Shown here: positions 29,501 to 47,316 of the stretch, in pieces | Position numbering within the stretch: position 1 is the stretch's first letter | Layout: every line of letters begins with the position of its first letter | Origin: Corallium rubrum | Taxonomy: Eukaryota > Cnidaria > Anthozoa > Scleralcyonacea > Coralliidae | DNA length: 64,000 nt | Assembly (NCBI GenBank): GCA_964035015.1 | Contig: OZ036008.1 | Coordinates: 9,728,692 to 9,792,691, forward strand | Reading direction: 5' to 3' | Position numbers and translations under genes: made by a program | Notes under the pieces: model-generated | Databases searched by the model: none | The model's input: the letters and a program-made list of their open reading frames with translations, nothing else | Told to the model about the DNA's origin: nothing

Positions 29501-30895
29501 AGCCATAAACTACACAATTTTGTTGAAATCAAACCAGAACATAGAATGATACATGTCAGAATATCTTTAGATTTAAAAACAGGTTGGAGGCATTTTATAT
29601 AGACCCTTAGTATTCTATTTTATAGCATATGCAAGCCTGCTATATATATAACACGTCACTGTCTACTCACTTGGACTTAAAACAACTGTAACCACCCAAA
29701 AGGTTCCCCACAGATTTAAACTCTTCACGAGAATGGTCTTGGAGACCATTGGGGGGCCACCCACCCCCTTGGCTATTAAAGCCACTGTTTTTAAAGTATT
29801 TTCCTGTTTGCTAACTTATAAAAACCCTAATTAAGTCAACAGAACTTTGCAAACGGATTATGTCACAAACAAAGATATTGTATGATCATCTAAGACCTGC
29901 TTACTACAGTATTGTAATCTACATATTAAATAGTTTGAAAACATTTAGGAATTTCACCTGTTGCAGTACTTGTCAGATAAACATAAAGGACGACTTTTGG
30001 TCAATGAGGATTCCTTAAAGGCTAATAGCTCTTCCTAAATAAAAAAAAATACAAACAATAAATAGTAAGAATAAGACAGTAAATGTTTTAAAAAAGGTCT
30101 CTGGTCTTAGTATCCTACAAACTTTAAAAAAATCACGTGAAGGACAATTAAGCTTATTAAACGTATGCATTTTTTACCTTTGAATAAGTCTCCTCGGGTT
30201 TGGCACGTGGAATATCATTTAGCTCAAGATTTTGAGTTTCTTCTGCTGTTTCATGTTGTTCTTCATCAATTCCAGGCGTTGTTGTACCTTTAAAAATTAA
30301 AGAAACAAGAGAAAACATTGTTTAATATTGTTATCGAAACGAAAGCACAAACATATCACGACATGTAAGGGCCTACACAACAAACACATCGCAAACGATG
30401 GCAAATTCAGACAATAACTCTTCATAAATTTGTACAATATGTGCTTTTTTACAGAAGTCTTAAAAAGACAAAAAAAATACATTCCCTAACCTGAGATTTC
30501 TGTCCCATTCACGTTCATCATCTGAGTATGAGCTGGTGCATGTATAACTTGAACTGCAACGCTCATATTTTCAACCGGCTTTTTAGAAAAAGATATTTTT
30601 TTGTTAACAGACGAAGAACAGAAGCATAAAAGTGTTGAAATTTAAAGTCTGTTGTCAGTGTTTTGTTAAGACTTGCTTAGAATAAATAGTTTCAGTTGTT
30701 ACATCGTTCTCACTTCAGGCCGGGAAGCCATTTTGCCTTCGACAAAAAAATAATAATTTGAACCACAATAACAAGCATGCGCAGTAGCAATATATGTACC
30801 TCTTGCACCCAGTTCTTTTTACATCCGCTCGGCCAATTTCCGGTGAGCGTAGCTGTCGGGGCCGGAAGTGGGGACGACTCTAATCGATACTTCAT
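14561..30895 (-). CDS. EIF4ENIF1: eIF4E transporter (4E-T), complete
   Basis: 4E-T binds eIF4E, represses and protects mRNAs, and organises P-bodies. Exons in order: 30800-30895, 30491-30578, 30178-30287, 29958-30034, 27965-28054, 26687-26954, 26566-26620, 25915-26028, 24619-24731, 23428-23572, 22576-22922, 21600-21810, 20412-20571, 19956-20043, 18582-18656, 15327-16374, 14561-14691. All have GT-AG borders and continuous phase, giving 1071 aa (human about 985). Landmarks: eIF4E-binding YSKEELLAF (residues 96-104, YxxxxL-phi), SRPLCLSDKY, DGIWDPELWH, DGIVLSPQGRSF, PEWFTHGPSSQLDTIEL, FDINEFFDMAENVLPI, SRFSQWF, FMKFVETMKASGNLPAKP, PTSVLRKI, the Pro/Ala-rich 349-codon exon, and the terminal KWFSDAVL...AKVLSVEELERHA, all in the order of vertebrate 4E-T. 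Exon 13 has a NAGNAG acceptor. A second possible start is ATG at 30566 (MSVAVQ). Many introns hold long microsatellites. Confidence 0.96.
14737..14940. repeat. (AAAAC)n then (CAGT)n microsatellites
   Basis: About 45 bp of AAAAC units, then about 40 perfect CAGT units (14782-14940). They lie about 50 bp upstream (in transcript sense) of the acceptor of the last EIF4ENIF1 exon, so they fall in the branch-point neighbourhood of that intron. Confidence 0.95.
16910..18125 (+). repeat. 5S-headed SINE interrupted by insertions
   Basis: The 5' end (GGAGGCACGAGTGGCACAGT at about 16911, CTCTCACCACT) and the 5S-like GTTAA... are separated by a foldback insertion. The head resumes at about 17446 with TTTAAGCCCGGTCGA and TTAGTACTCGAATAGGTGA. 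After a further interruption (about 17500-18020, palindromic around CAGGCCTCGAATTTAG and AATTCGAGGCCTG) the SINE body resumes at about 18020 (TGGGTGACGACC, then CATGTGAGTACAGTTG). Lies in EIF4ENIF1 intron 15. Confidence 0.65.
16962..17447. mobile_element. Foldback element inserted in the SINE head
   Basis: Arms of more than 90 bp beginning TATATGAAATGAAAATTAAG are repeated as an inverted complement at the other end (about 17360-17445). The surrounding SINE shows CAATT... on both sides, consistent with insertion into the 5S-like head. Confidence 0.8.
18360..18560 (+). repeat. Dispersed tail repeat with inverted head
   Basis: Contains GAACGTAGGAGTCTAACGTT and its reverse complement around a loop with CCTTCGTCAGAG. 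It is followed by TATATTTCGATTGTTGTTTC and CACTGCCTACGCAGCACGCT, shared with 488-590, 24500-24570 and 33960-34160. Confidence 0.75.
18900..19930. repeat. Composite inverted-repeat element with nested palindrome
   Basis: GAAATGGTTCATGGTTTG at about 18916 is repeated inverted at about 19908-19926. Inside, about 19330-19440 is a nested palindrome: AGACAA/TTGTCT outer stems, AGTCAA/TTGACT inner stems, and spacers CTCGTCCTCG, CTCAGGCTTCGCCTTCG and CTCGGACTCG. Runs of G (19743-19760) and C (19791-19803) lie between. No EIF4ENIF1 exon falls inside; exon 14 starts the next coding block at 19956. Confidence 0.65.
20125..20340. mobile_element. Short foldback MITE
   Basis: AACTCACTTCTCACCCAAA and TTTGGGTGAAAAGTGAGAAT, plus GGAAGTTCG-type words, form imperfect inverted ends around a CCAATCAAA-like centre. 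It is located in EIF4ENIF1 intron 13. Confidence 0.6.
20696..21540. repeat. (CACCAT)n-type triplet and hexamer repeat
   Basis: About 840 bp of ACC, CAC, ATC and ATT triplets in EIF4ENIF1 intron 12. The His/Tyr-rich frame (286 codons, plus strand) and the Val/Met frames (minus strand) over it are low-complexity artefacts. Confidence 0.95.
21963..22105. repeat. (GTTT)n microsatellite
   Basis: About 36 perfect GTTT units in EIF4ENIF1 intron 11. The same motif as the tract at 1636-2084, in the opposite orientation. Confidence 0.95.
22348..22525. repeat. (CCACT)n / (CTCTC)n pentamer repeat
   Basis: CCACT units grade into CTCTC and CTACT. They lie just past the donor of EIF4ENIF1 exon 11. Confidence 0.9.
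22979..23262. repeat. (TTACA)n and (TTACC)n pentamer repeats
   Basis: TTACA/CATCA units, then TTGAA, then about 25 TTACC units, then GTTAC. All share a five-base period, suggesting one array that has drifted stepwise. In EIF4ENIF1 intron 10. Confidence 0.9.
23985..24130. repeat. Nested palindrome in EIF4ENIF1 intron
   Basis: Outer stems TTAATAACC/GGTTATTAA, middle stems GTCTTTACAGTAAAATATTA with its complement, and inner stems GGTCTTGAGCGTATT with a diverged complement. The centre is CCTCGCTATCGCTCGG. Spacers again contain CCTCG. Confidence 0.8.
24285..24395 (-). repeat. tRNA-derived SINE head
   Basis: The minus strand has A-box CGTGGCTCAGTGGTCAGAGC and B-box GGTTCAATTCC with a CTAGAAT loop between. 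It is immediately adjacent to a dispersed tail repeat (24500-24570). A relic or a SINE, not a secure tRNA gene. Confidence 0.6.
25014..25089 (-). tRNA. tRNA-like gene, AGC anticodon, minus copy
   Basis: Exact reverse complement of 25309-25384 with the same complete cloverleaf and the same A and B boxes. Possibly an expressed Pol III unit or part of a mobile element. As a functional tRNA it is doubtful, because the G3:U70 pair that marks alanine tRNAs is absent. Confidence 0.4.
25309..25384 (+). tRNA. tRNA-like gene, AGC anticodon, plus copy
   Basis: A full cloverleaf can be drawn. Acceptor stem GAGTTCT pairs with AGAGCTC (one G-U), the D stem pairs GCTC/GAGC, the anticodon stem TCTGG pairs with TCAGA around loop CTAGCAT (anticodon AGC, nominally Ala), and the T stem GTGGG pairs with CCCGC. 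The B box GGTTCGAGTCC is perfect. A TTTT run follows within 10 bases as a possible Pol III terminator. Position 3:70 is G-C, not the alanine identity pair G-U. No encoded CCA. Likely a tRNA-like unit of a mobile element. Confidence 0.45.
25585..25905 (+). repeat. Degraded tRNA-derived SINE copies
   Basis: Two A-box-like segments (GAGTGGCTCAATGGTTAAAG at about 25591; CAGTAGCTCAATGGTTAGAG at about 25777) are each followed by GAAGGTTG-like or degenerate B boxes. The second overlaps the approach to EIF4ENIF1 exon 8 on the opposite strand. Confidence 0.55.
26130..26345. repeat. Fragment of the GGGTTAT-type MITE
   Basis: Shares GGGTAATACGCTGATTTATT and AAAGTGACATTTTTGTTGCT with the element at 27050-27612. 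It also has ATGCAAGATGATTTTACTC-like words shared with 24.78 and 62.2 kb. Confidence 0.6.
27050..27612. mobile_element. MITE with nested inverted insert
   Basis: Ends ACCGTATTTTCTGGGTGATA and, inverted, TTATTGCCCAGAAAAATAG...TACGGC. Within lies a second inverted pair built on GGTATATTCGG / TTCAAAATGGCTGAATATAA (about 27285-27485). Located in EIF4ENIF1 intron 5. Fragments of the outer end recur at 26.2 and 42.2 kb. Confidence 0.65.
28290..29790. repeat. Probable transposon debris in EIF4ENIF1 intron 4
   Basis: G- and C-rich stretches (GGGGCCTTGATGACATCAC; a C run at about 29046) and a (GGCTCC)n mini-array at about 28601-28655 look like old mobile-element ends. The segment from 29340 (GTGGCATAACCACGG and GGGGGGTCCAGGGGCATG) resembles a second such element. 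No coding capacity recognised. Confidence 0.4.
30838..30875 (+). promoter_or_regulatory. ETS-like motifs in EIF4ENIF1 first exon
   Basis: CCGGAAGTG (30862-30870) matches the ETS-factor core typical of broadly expressed genes, and a further TTCCGG lies about 24 bases away. The block is CpG-rich compared with its surroundings. It overlaps the first predicted coding exon, so that exon could in fact be 5' UTR or core promoter, with translation starting at ATG 30566. Confidence 0.4.
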
Positions 30896-30902
30896 GAACT
30901 CT

Positions 30903-31517
30903 GAAGTGAAGTGAAGTGAAGTGAAGTGAAGTGAAGTGAAGTGAAGTGAAGTGAAGTGAAGTGAAGTGAAGTGAAGTGAAGTGAAGTGAAGTGAAGTGAA
31001 GTGAAGTGAAGTGAAGTGAAATGGAGCGGAGTGAAGTGAAGTGAAGTGACGTGGAGTAGAGTGGTGTGAAGTGGAGTAGAATGGTGTAAAGTAGAGTAGA
31101 GTAGAGTAGAGTAGAGTAGAGTAGAGTAGAGTAGAGTAGGTGGAGTGGAGGGAGGGAGGGAGGGAGGGAGGGAGGGAGGGAGGGAGGGAGGGAGGGAGGG
31201 GGGAGTGGAGGGAGGGAGGGAGGGAGTGGAGTGGAGTGGAGTGGAGGGAGGGGAGGGAGGGAGGGAGGGAGGGAGGGAGGGAGGGAGGGAGGGAGGGAGG
31301 GAGGGAGGGAGGGAGGGAGGGAGGGAGGGAGGGAGGGAGGGAGGGAGGGAGGGAGGGAGGGAGGGAGGGAGGGAGGGAGGGAGGGAGGGAGTGGAGGGAG
31401 GGAGGGAGGGAGGGAGGGAGGGAGGGTGGGAGGGTGGGAGGGAGGGAGGGAGGAGTGGAGGGAGGGAGGGAGGGAGGGAGTGGAGGGAGTGGAGGGGAGG
31501 GAGTGGAGGGAGTGGAG
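30903..31517. repeat. (GAAGT)n, (AGAGT)n and (GAGG)n repeat block
   Basis: About 23 GAAGT units (30903-31020) drift to GGAGT and AGAGT (to 31137) and then become GGGA/GAGG units (to about 31517). The block starts 8 bases upstream of the EIF4ENIF1 exon-1 ATG. On the transcript strand it is a pyrimidine-rich (TTCAC)n/(CCTC)n tract. Confidence 0.95.
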
Positions 31518-31584
31518 TAAGGTATAATTTCAGTCTTTCTTTTTAATTTCCTTCCTTCTAATTTTTTTCGTAGTTCAAAACGTA

Positions 31585-31745
31585 ATAGTGGTAGTCATGG
31601 TGATGATCAGTATCGGTGATGGTAATGGTGACAGTGATTGTGATGGTAATGGTGATAGTAATGGTGATGGTAATGGACTGGTGATAGTGATGGTGATGGT
31701 GATAGTAATGATTATGATAATGGTGATAGTGATGGTGATGATATG
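31585..31745. repeat. (GGTGAT)n microsatellite
   Basis: Imperfect GGTGAT/GGTAAT hexamers, the complement type of the 20.7-21.5 kb array. Intergenic. Confidence 0.9.
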
Positions 31746-32164
31746 CTGATGACTGGCTCTTTAATCTTCCCACACCGGACAGGAAACTACCCAAGCAATC
31801 AATATTTCATTTCTTGAAAGGGTTTTCCTCATGCGATTCTTTATAGTATATAACTAAGTTCTATAATGTACATGATATTAACAATATATAAAGGGTTTTG
31901 ATGCAGTAAGACCACTAAGGCACAACAGAGAACGAATTACCTAACTTGCAATTAACTTATAAAATCGGACATGGTTTCAAGGAGTTAAATAAGTGTATAC
32001 AGGATCCGAGACGAATATCGGATATCAGACTTAGACGTTTCTGTTGAGTTAGGTAACGCGTGGGATTAGTCTAAGGCTAATCGCGAGATTAACAAACCGT
32101 TAAACATGACAATCATAATTAGCCTAAAAAGAACAACTTTAATTGGACAAAAAGCAGAGAGAAC
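31746..32164. other. Intergenic, no feature recognised
   Basis: AT-rich sequence between simple repeats upstream of EIF4ENIF1. I see no gene or clear element. Confidence 0.4.
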
Positions 32165-32165
32165 G

Positions 32166-32227
<62 letters not shown>

Positions 32228-32332
32228 CTCGAAACGTCGAGAAGATTTTTCTCTGTTTTTCAGGATAACGTGACTTAACCCTGGTAATATTTGGATTTCA
32301 ACCGTGGCCGACGCTGTCCTAGAAGCCTTTAA

Positions 32333-32395
<63 letters not shown>

Positions 32396-32402
32396 TATAT
32401 AT
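32165..32402 (+). repeat. Dispersed repeat copy 2 flanked by (TA)n
   Basis: (TA)n at 32169-32225 and 32334-32400 flank a ~107 bp copy of the repeat at 6073-6185. It may have inserted into a TA tract. Confidence 0.85.
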
Positions 32403-32439
32403 ATGCTATAATGAATGCACATCTTATACACAGAAGAAC

Positions 32440-32690
32440 TCATTAAGGTATTCTCCACACGTATCCATTTTCGTTTGAAAACGTAACTTTTTTTATCCGT
32501 TTTCAAAAAAATCCGCGTCCACACGTGAGAACAGGAAAACGGCGTTTTCAAGAAGTTTCACTTTGGAGACCATCTTCGACTGAAAAGTTTCGTTTTTAAT
32601 AAACGCTTCATCGTTTACGTGTGGACAGAAGGCAAATCCGTGACAAAAAATTTCAAAATAATCCGGGATACGTGTGGACGTAGCCTGATA
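32440..32690. mobile_element. MITE with CCACACGT ends
   Basis: CTCCACACGTATCCATTTTC at the left and ATACGTGTGGACGTAGCCTG at the right, with several internal inverted pairs such as CGTCCACACGTGAGAAC and ACGTGTGGACAG. Intergenic between the divergent EIF4ENIF1 and NLK genes. Confidence 0.65.
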
Positions 32691-33959
32691 CTACCTGAAT
32701 TTCTCTAACTCAATTTCTCTAATTCAAATTAAACCCTGAAACTCTACAGACTAAACTGTTCCTAATCGTCGTTATGTCCGATTACTTGTTTTGAATCACG
32801 AAGGGCCATAAGGTCACGCCATGGGGTCACGCATATAGCATGGAAGAAAACAACATTAGCAATAAGCATTAACGTTTTAAAGGTATGATCATATAGGGAG
32901 CAGTATTTGTTTAATCTGATTAATTTGCTTTGTCGTCCAGTAAGTAACTCATGATATAATATAATATAGGTCACCAATACACGTGCAGTACCGTGGGATA
33001 TTATAAGCCGCTCATACTTGTATAATCTTTGAGATTTAACCGATGAACGATATCGCTCATTACTCATTAGGGACTTTAAGATCTATGACGTTAACTTTTT
33101 GCAATTTTCGTTCAACGCCGTCCTCGTTCTTTCTACAACGGTACTTAGAGCATTCCCACGTCTTCAGGACGAACGTCAACGGCCAAAAAATGAGAACTGT
33201 TACTTGAGACTGCTAAAATAATCCCAGTGTCAAAACTATCAAATATAATAGTCAGTTAAATGTGACTTCTTTAAATTGTAAAATTAATGTTGCTTATTAA
33301 CCGCCGTCGTTTAAGCACATGGCTTTCTAAATTATTATAATATTGGTATAATTTGTTAATCTTTGTACTTATCAGGAGATTTACATGAATGGTCACGGAG
33401 TCGAACTATGAAAGAATATCAAACAACCTAATCTTTACTGAAAAGAAAAAGAGAATTTAGCAGCTGATCTGAAAAAGACTCCGAGTCACTCAGCTGATCG
33501 TTGCTGATAAGGAAAGAAGATTGAATACTGCGTGGGGGCCTATAATATTGGTGGTAAACTGAGTTTCCTGGGCAGTGTCAATTTTTCCGTCCGAGATTGA
33601 CTGTACAAATTATTTGAAAATTTCACCAGAGAACTATATTTGAGTTGCAGTTGCACGCACTAAGCGTACGTTTGACTGTTGTTATTAATATTATATATTC
33701 ACCTGTCACCAGTCTTGATATTCACTGGTGTATTGAAGTATTAATTAACAGAGGACACTAAAGAAATGTAAGAAATAGAATTAACAAAGAATTGGGAAAA
33801 AAGTAAGAGCATCAACACAAAGCAACCGCTTCCGGCCACAAACACTGCGCATGTCACACAACTGCGCAACCGACAATGCGTCGTAGATAATCTTATTTTG
33901 CCAAAAACTCAAATTAATATGGCAGCGCAATCCACTACAATATACAGTAACTATGACTA

Positions 33960-34165
33960 TGACAGAAATATAGTAAGGTTTGATATACTGCCGAACAGAG
34001 AACGTAGGAGTCGAAGCGAAGGCCCAATTCGTTTTTCACGTTTCAGGCTCTCTGACGAAGGGTCTTCGCTCGAAACGTTAGCATATCTCTCCGTTTGGGC
34101 AGTATATCAAACCTAACTATATTTCGATTGTTTTTTCAACATAGGCAGTGTTACGCACGCTACGT
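33960..34165 (+). repeat. Dispersed tail repeat with inverted head
   Basis: Carries AGAACGTAGGAGTC, CTCTGACGAAGGGTCTTCGC and TATATTTCGATTGTT of the family at 0.5, 18.4 and 24.5 kb. The tail is diverged (ATAGGCAGTGTTACGCACGC). Confidence 0.75.
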
Positions 34166-35909
34166 AAACCGCTCTGATGATGTTGCGAGATGCAACGAAA
34201 CGTTAGCAAACATGTTTTTTAAAATATCATATGACTTGTTTTGTCTCTTATCATGGCAGCAGTTAAGAATTTTGAGCTGGCTGCTCTTATTTTTATTTTA
34301 AAATCGATTCCCAGATGTCAGCCCTCAAAGTTGTTAAAAAAACAATGCATGTTTACTGGTGTTAGCAGTATTACATCGCTACGCGCCGGAGGCCTGGAGC
34401 CGAGTTGTTAACATAACGACTAATGTAAGAAAAGTAACATTATGATATGAATTCTGACTATCGATGTAGTCGAGTAGTTTAGAAATTGATGGAAGACATT
34501 ATCACTCTGAAATTCATTAGCTCATTAAGAAAAACAAATTAAACGAATGTTTTAGGTTCATTTGCGTTGACAAACTACACACAAAACAAAATTAAAACCG
34601 GAGAGATTTTTTAACTCGCTCCAGGACTCCTAATCTACAAGGTGTTGTCTTTGCGGTCAGATCTCACAGGGATTGCGTGTTGGACTGCGACCAACATTCC
34701 ACATCTGGGGACAACTTTAAACACGCAATGTTCAGCCAACTGGTGGTACCTACTGTGTTCATAATAAATGCACATTAATAAGCTAGATAAAAGTCACGAT
34801 ACAAATAAACCTTAAAGCAGGAACTAGAAAAATTCCGTACATAACTATGCGGTTTTCTACCCAATGTATTCAATTCGAGCTGACCAGTGACGCGAATCCC
34901 GTTACCGTAACAACGCATTCGTTTGTGTACTTGTATCGCCAGAGATCGCTAAGTCATGTGAAATGGCGTCTTGCCAAATGCTCTACGAAGAATACCGCTT
35001 ATTATCTGTTTCAACAGCTGTTTCTATTTTTCGCCGTCTCGTGTTTGTTTTGAACGGCTGCGGCAAAGCAGTTGCAAGCAAAAACGAGGGTTTTCCAAGT
35101 CTGGCGTGATATGTTATACTTTATTACGAAAGTCGAACTGATTTTTTCCATTTCCGATTTTCATGTCACGTCATGCAATTTTCGGTAGCCAAGCGAGCGC
35201 CTTCGCTTATTTCTTGGCAGTTGGCACTCTTTTGTCGGAAGATTAGTTTCTATTTGCCGACCAATCAAGAGTGCACGCGCAACTCTTTTTAAGAAATACC
35301 GCCATTCGTGTCTGTGTATTAAATTTTCGTGATTGAGAAGAACTTTTGTCGTTGGTCGCGTGAAGGTTTTGGCCAATTTTCGTCCATGCCAATATATTTA
35401 ATTATTCACTGTTATCTCTTGCATGCCTCGCTCATTTGCATGTATGAATTTATTTTTAGACATAAAGACAGAGAAATGGTCCACATCTGCTGCACGTCCG
35501 AATTTTGGTTTTACTTTTGATATCCACAATGCTTGGGAACTCAAAAGTGAAAGGAGAGGTGAAAACGCAATTATTTGAGAAATGGCAAACATCTAAATTT
35601 GCGTTTTGGTATGTGAAATATTTCACCAACCCCTCTTCTGGCCAATGGTGTGCCTTCATATCGTTCCCATAGTGCTAAGTGAGTGCACGGCCGCTGTGCA
35701 TGTGGCAATGTGTTCCAGAGCATTGCGTGGCCAAAGGTTGATTTCGAAACGACTCGCCGCCGGTTTGGTCAAGAGGTGAGGCCCGTCGAGAGCTGTTCTC
35801 ATAGCCTGTTCGAGTTTCTCGGCGATCGGAACGGCTCTAGGCTCCATCAGGATGGCTTGGTGTTGAGGAGAGACGTGAAGTAACATGTGTATAGCCTTGG
35901 GATCTATTT
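34166..35909. other. Intergenic region upstream of NLK
   Basis: Contains a palindromic patch at about 34655-34740 and a more GC-rich, CpG-containing block (about 35660-35880) just upstream of the NLK start. The block is open on both strands for 66-76 codons, but I recognise no protein family. It may include the NLK promoter and 5' UTR. Confidence 0.35.
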
Positions 35910-44757
<8,848 letters not shown>

Positions 44758-45745
44758 GAAAAGCCATAAATTCACCGTACGTCCTTTTTCCATGAAATAT
44801 TATGTGGCCTAACAAAGCTTTGTTGTACAGTACCTTGAAATGAAAGCTACGGATAAGCCATGGTTTTCCTGCCAAGTTGTAAATAGGTGCTAATTTAGAC
44901 TCCTTTTTAAATACAGTTTAAGTCGATTGTCATTGGGACACAGTGACTAAAATGATAAGTATTTTTGCGGGTTTAAACTTGAATTTCTGGTCCTATAATT
45001 TTTTTTCTCAAAGCCTCGACAAGAGGCAACATAGTTTTATTTATTTTTATCCCTATTAAAAAAAAATATTGACCAGAAGAAAAAAAATTCTACTTGAAAT
45101 TTCCACAAATTTCATTGCACAAACATTTCCTAAGCTGTTTTTTTCTCAGCTCAATTTTTCACCACAATTTAGGTTTTTCAAATGTTACTGATTTTTAACA
45201 GAATTTTTAACGCAATTTTTTTCACTAACCCAGAATTAAGCTACTGCTAATCGTCACGGTGTCTTTTGAACAACCGGCCTCGCAGTGCTTAACAATGAAA
45301 AATAAACTTTAATTTTTCAAAAGTGTAAAAAAGTAGAAATGAAAGTATGAAAAAAGATTGAAAAAGGAATAATGTAATATCCAAAAATACAATATTTGCG
45401 GTTATACATCCAGTATTTTAATTTAGTCAACCTGGTTTATAACTGCGAATATTTTTTTCTGGTATTAACATATTTCCTTGCCAAGTTTTAAAACCTTCAC
45501 TAATACTTGCACAAAATAATTATTGTAAATTGTTATATTGATTAAATTACTCCGTGGAATTTTTTTCTTTCTTTTTTTGAAAAATCTATATGAATATGCC
45601 TAGTAACTGTTTAATCAAGAGAATTCTTTGTTACAATTTACCTGGTTTATTTATTTATTTATTTATTTTGAGTAAGGATGGAATTTTTACAAAATTATCA
45701 GCCAGGAATACTGTAATTTTCTTTTTTTTTCAATTTAAGATATGA

Positions 45746-45751
45746 AATAAA
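45746..45751 (+). promoter_or_regulatory. Candidate NLK poly(A) signal
   Basis: AATAAA about 1 kb past the NLK stop. Another AATAAA lies at about 45300. Either could be used; nothing in the sequence decides. Confidence 0.3.
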
Positions 45752-45879
45752 GAGTAATGTAAAATTAAAACGGTTGTGATTTTACTTGGTTATAAACTTA
45801 GTGTTTTGGATAGAGCAAAGGGAAAATATGGTAAACGCTGAGGTTTTTAGCAATGAAATATTGACGTTTTGAGGTGTGC

Positions 45880-46300
45880 AAATCCAATCTTACCCGGATT
45901 CGGATCGGATTCGGACTAAACTTTTATCGTTCGGATCGGATTTTGTTCTTTTTTTCTCGGATCGGATCGGATTTTGTTCTTTTTTTCTGAGATCGCATCA
46001 GATTCACGTTTGTCATTGTTTTTGTCACAAAATTAACAAATTCACTAGTTGTATGCACGTTGCACAACATATGAAGGCTATTATTATTGTATAGTAGTTT
46101 TCTTAAATTTATTTGTTGATTGGTTTTCTTTTTGGAAAGTTTGCACAACTATTTCAACATATATCCGGTGTTTTAATTTTTTCGGATCGGATTTGAGCAG
46201 CTGTTTTCGGATCAGACTACGATTTTATGGCTTCGGATTGACAGTTTTGTGGCAAACCCTCGGATTATAAGGGGTCAATCCGATCCGACGCACACCATTC
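45880..46300. repeat. CGGATCGGAT-rich element
   Basis: Repeated TCGGATCGGATTTTGTTC and CGGATCGGATT words from about 45898 to 46275, ending CAATCCGATCCGACGCACAC, which is inverted relative to the start (TGCAAATCCAATC). Probable MITE, intergenic. Confidence 0.5.
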
Positions 46301-46504
46301 GTTTCGAGCGAAGTCCTTCATTAGTACTCCACTGTTCAAAAATCCCAGCAGTTTACAACATTATCGCTTCACCTCCTACAGAGGAAATACTCCTCTCAGG
46401 ATGAGCGATCATTTTTGCATCCTTTTTCGCCAGTCCTCTCTCAATTCGTCATTCTGCGAAATTTGAAACGTCATCGAGAGAAGGACCACATGGAGCTATC
46501 CATC

Positions 46505-46880
46505 TGAGGCTCAATGGTTAGAGCGTCTGATAAGAGATAAAGCGCGAGAACGAGGGCTGTATGCTATATACAGCCCCGAGGACGCGAAGCGTCCGAGGAC
46601 TGTATATCGCATACAGCCCGACGTTCGAGGGATTTATCTGACTTAATTTATCATTGAGGAGGTTTTCCAACAAAGCTTTGTCTTTTTTTCTGTCTTGGAC
46701 AAAGATTTTCCTAGTTTTGTTCTTCATTTCTTATCTAATTAGTATTCAAGGGCTGTATGCTATATACAGCCCGCGGTACATCAAAGAAAACCGACTTGAT
46801 AATAAATTAATAACGGATAATTGAAATCTGCATGACTGAACCGGTAATTGCAGGTTCGAACCCTGTCTGGGGGTTGATGA
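46505..46880 (+). repeat. tRNA-like SINE split by palindromic element
   Basis: The A-box half GAGGCTCAATGGTTAGAGCG (about 46504-46524) and the B-box half GCAGGTTCGAACCCTGTCTG (about 46851) are separated by an insert at about 46533-46805. The insert's palindrome has GGGCTGTATGC stems around CGAGGACGCGAAGCGTCCGA, and its flank GAGGAGGTTTTCCAACAAAG matches 4.0-4.6 kb. Confidence 0.75.
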
Positions 46881-47164
46881 ACGTCCAACAAACGTCTGTT
46901 AGAAACTAGTCTGTTGTGTGTCGCGCGATAAGCATCGATAAAGAGTAGTGGTCATAATCTTATACCAGGAAGGTTCTACGTTAAAACACGTTAGAGAATG
47001 AGAAAGTTATATGTGATCAGGCAGAGTGTTGAGGAGGAAGGTATTGATTCGCAGCAAAACATTGTTAATAACTAACAAATGTACAACACTGACATCAGTC
47101 GCAATGAGACACCTGAAGTCTGTCAAAACTGGAAAGCCAAGGTTAAAAACAGACTCCGTACGTA

Positions 47165-47316
47165 CTAAAGCCGGTTTTCCACTAGGCGACTTTTTTCGCA
47201 CGAAACGACTTTGTCTCATGAGCTCTGAGCTGGAACTAATCAGAAATCTATTGAATTGGAACAAAAGAAAGTCGCTTCGCGCGAAAAAAATGACCTAGTG
47301 GAAAACCGGCTTTAGA
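47165..47316. mobile_element. MITE, CCGGTTTTCCACTAGG family, copy 1
   Basis: AAAGCCGGTTTTCCACTAGG at the left and CTAGTGGAAAACCGGCTTTA at the right, about 150 bp, with inner GCGCGAAAAAA/TTTTTTCGCACG segments. Flanked by duplicated ~120 bp sequence (about 46975-47055 and 47340-47430). Confidence 0.9.

Noticed and set aside
31140..31546. Gly-Arg-Glu-rich frames
   Set aside because: Translation of (GAGG)n; present in all three frames.
35656..35886. 76-codon minus-strand frame (HVSPQHQAILMEPR...)
   Set aside because: Coding-like composition but no recognised family and no matching splice partners. It is probably the CpG-rich NLK upstream region.
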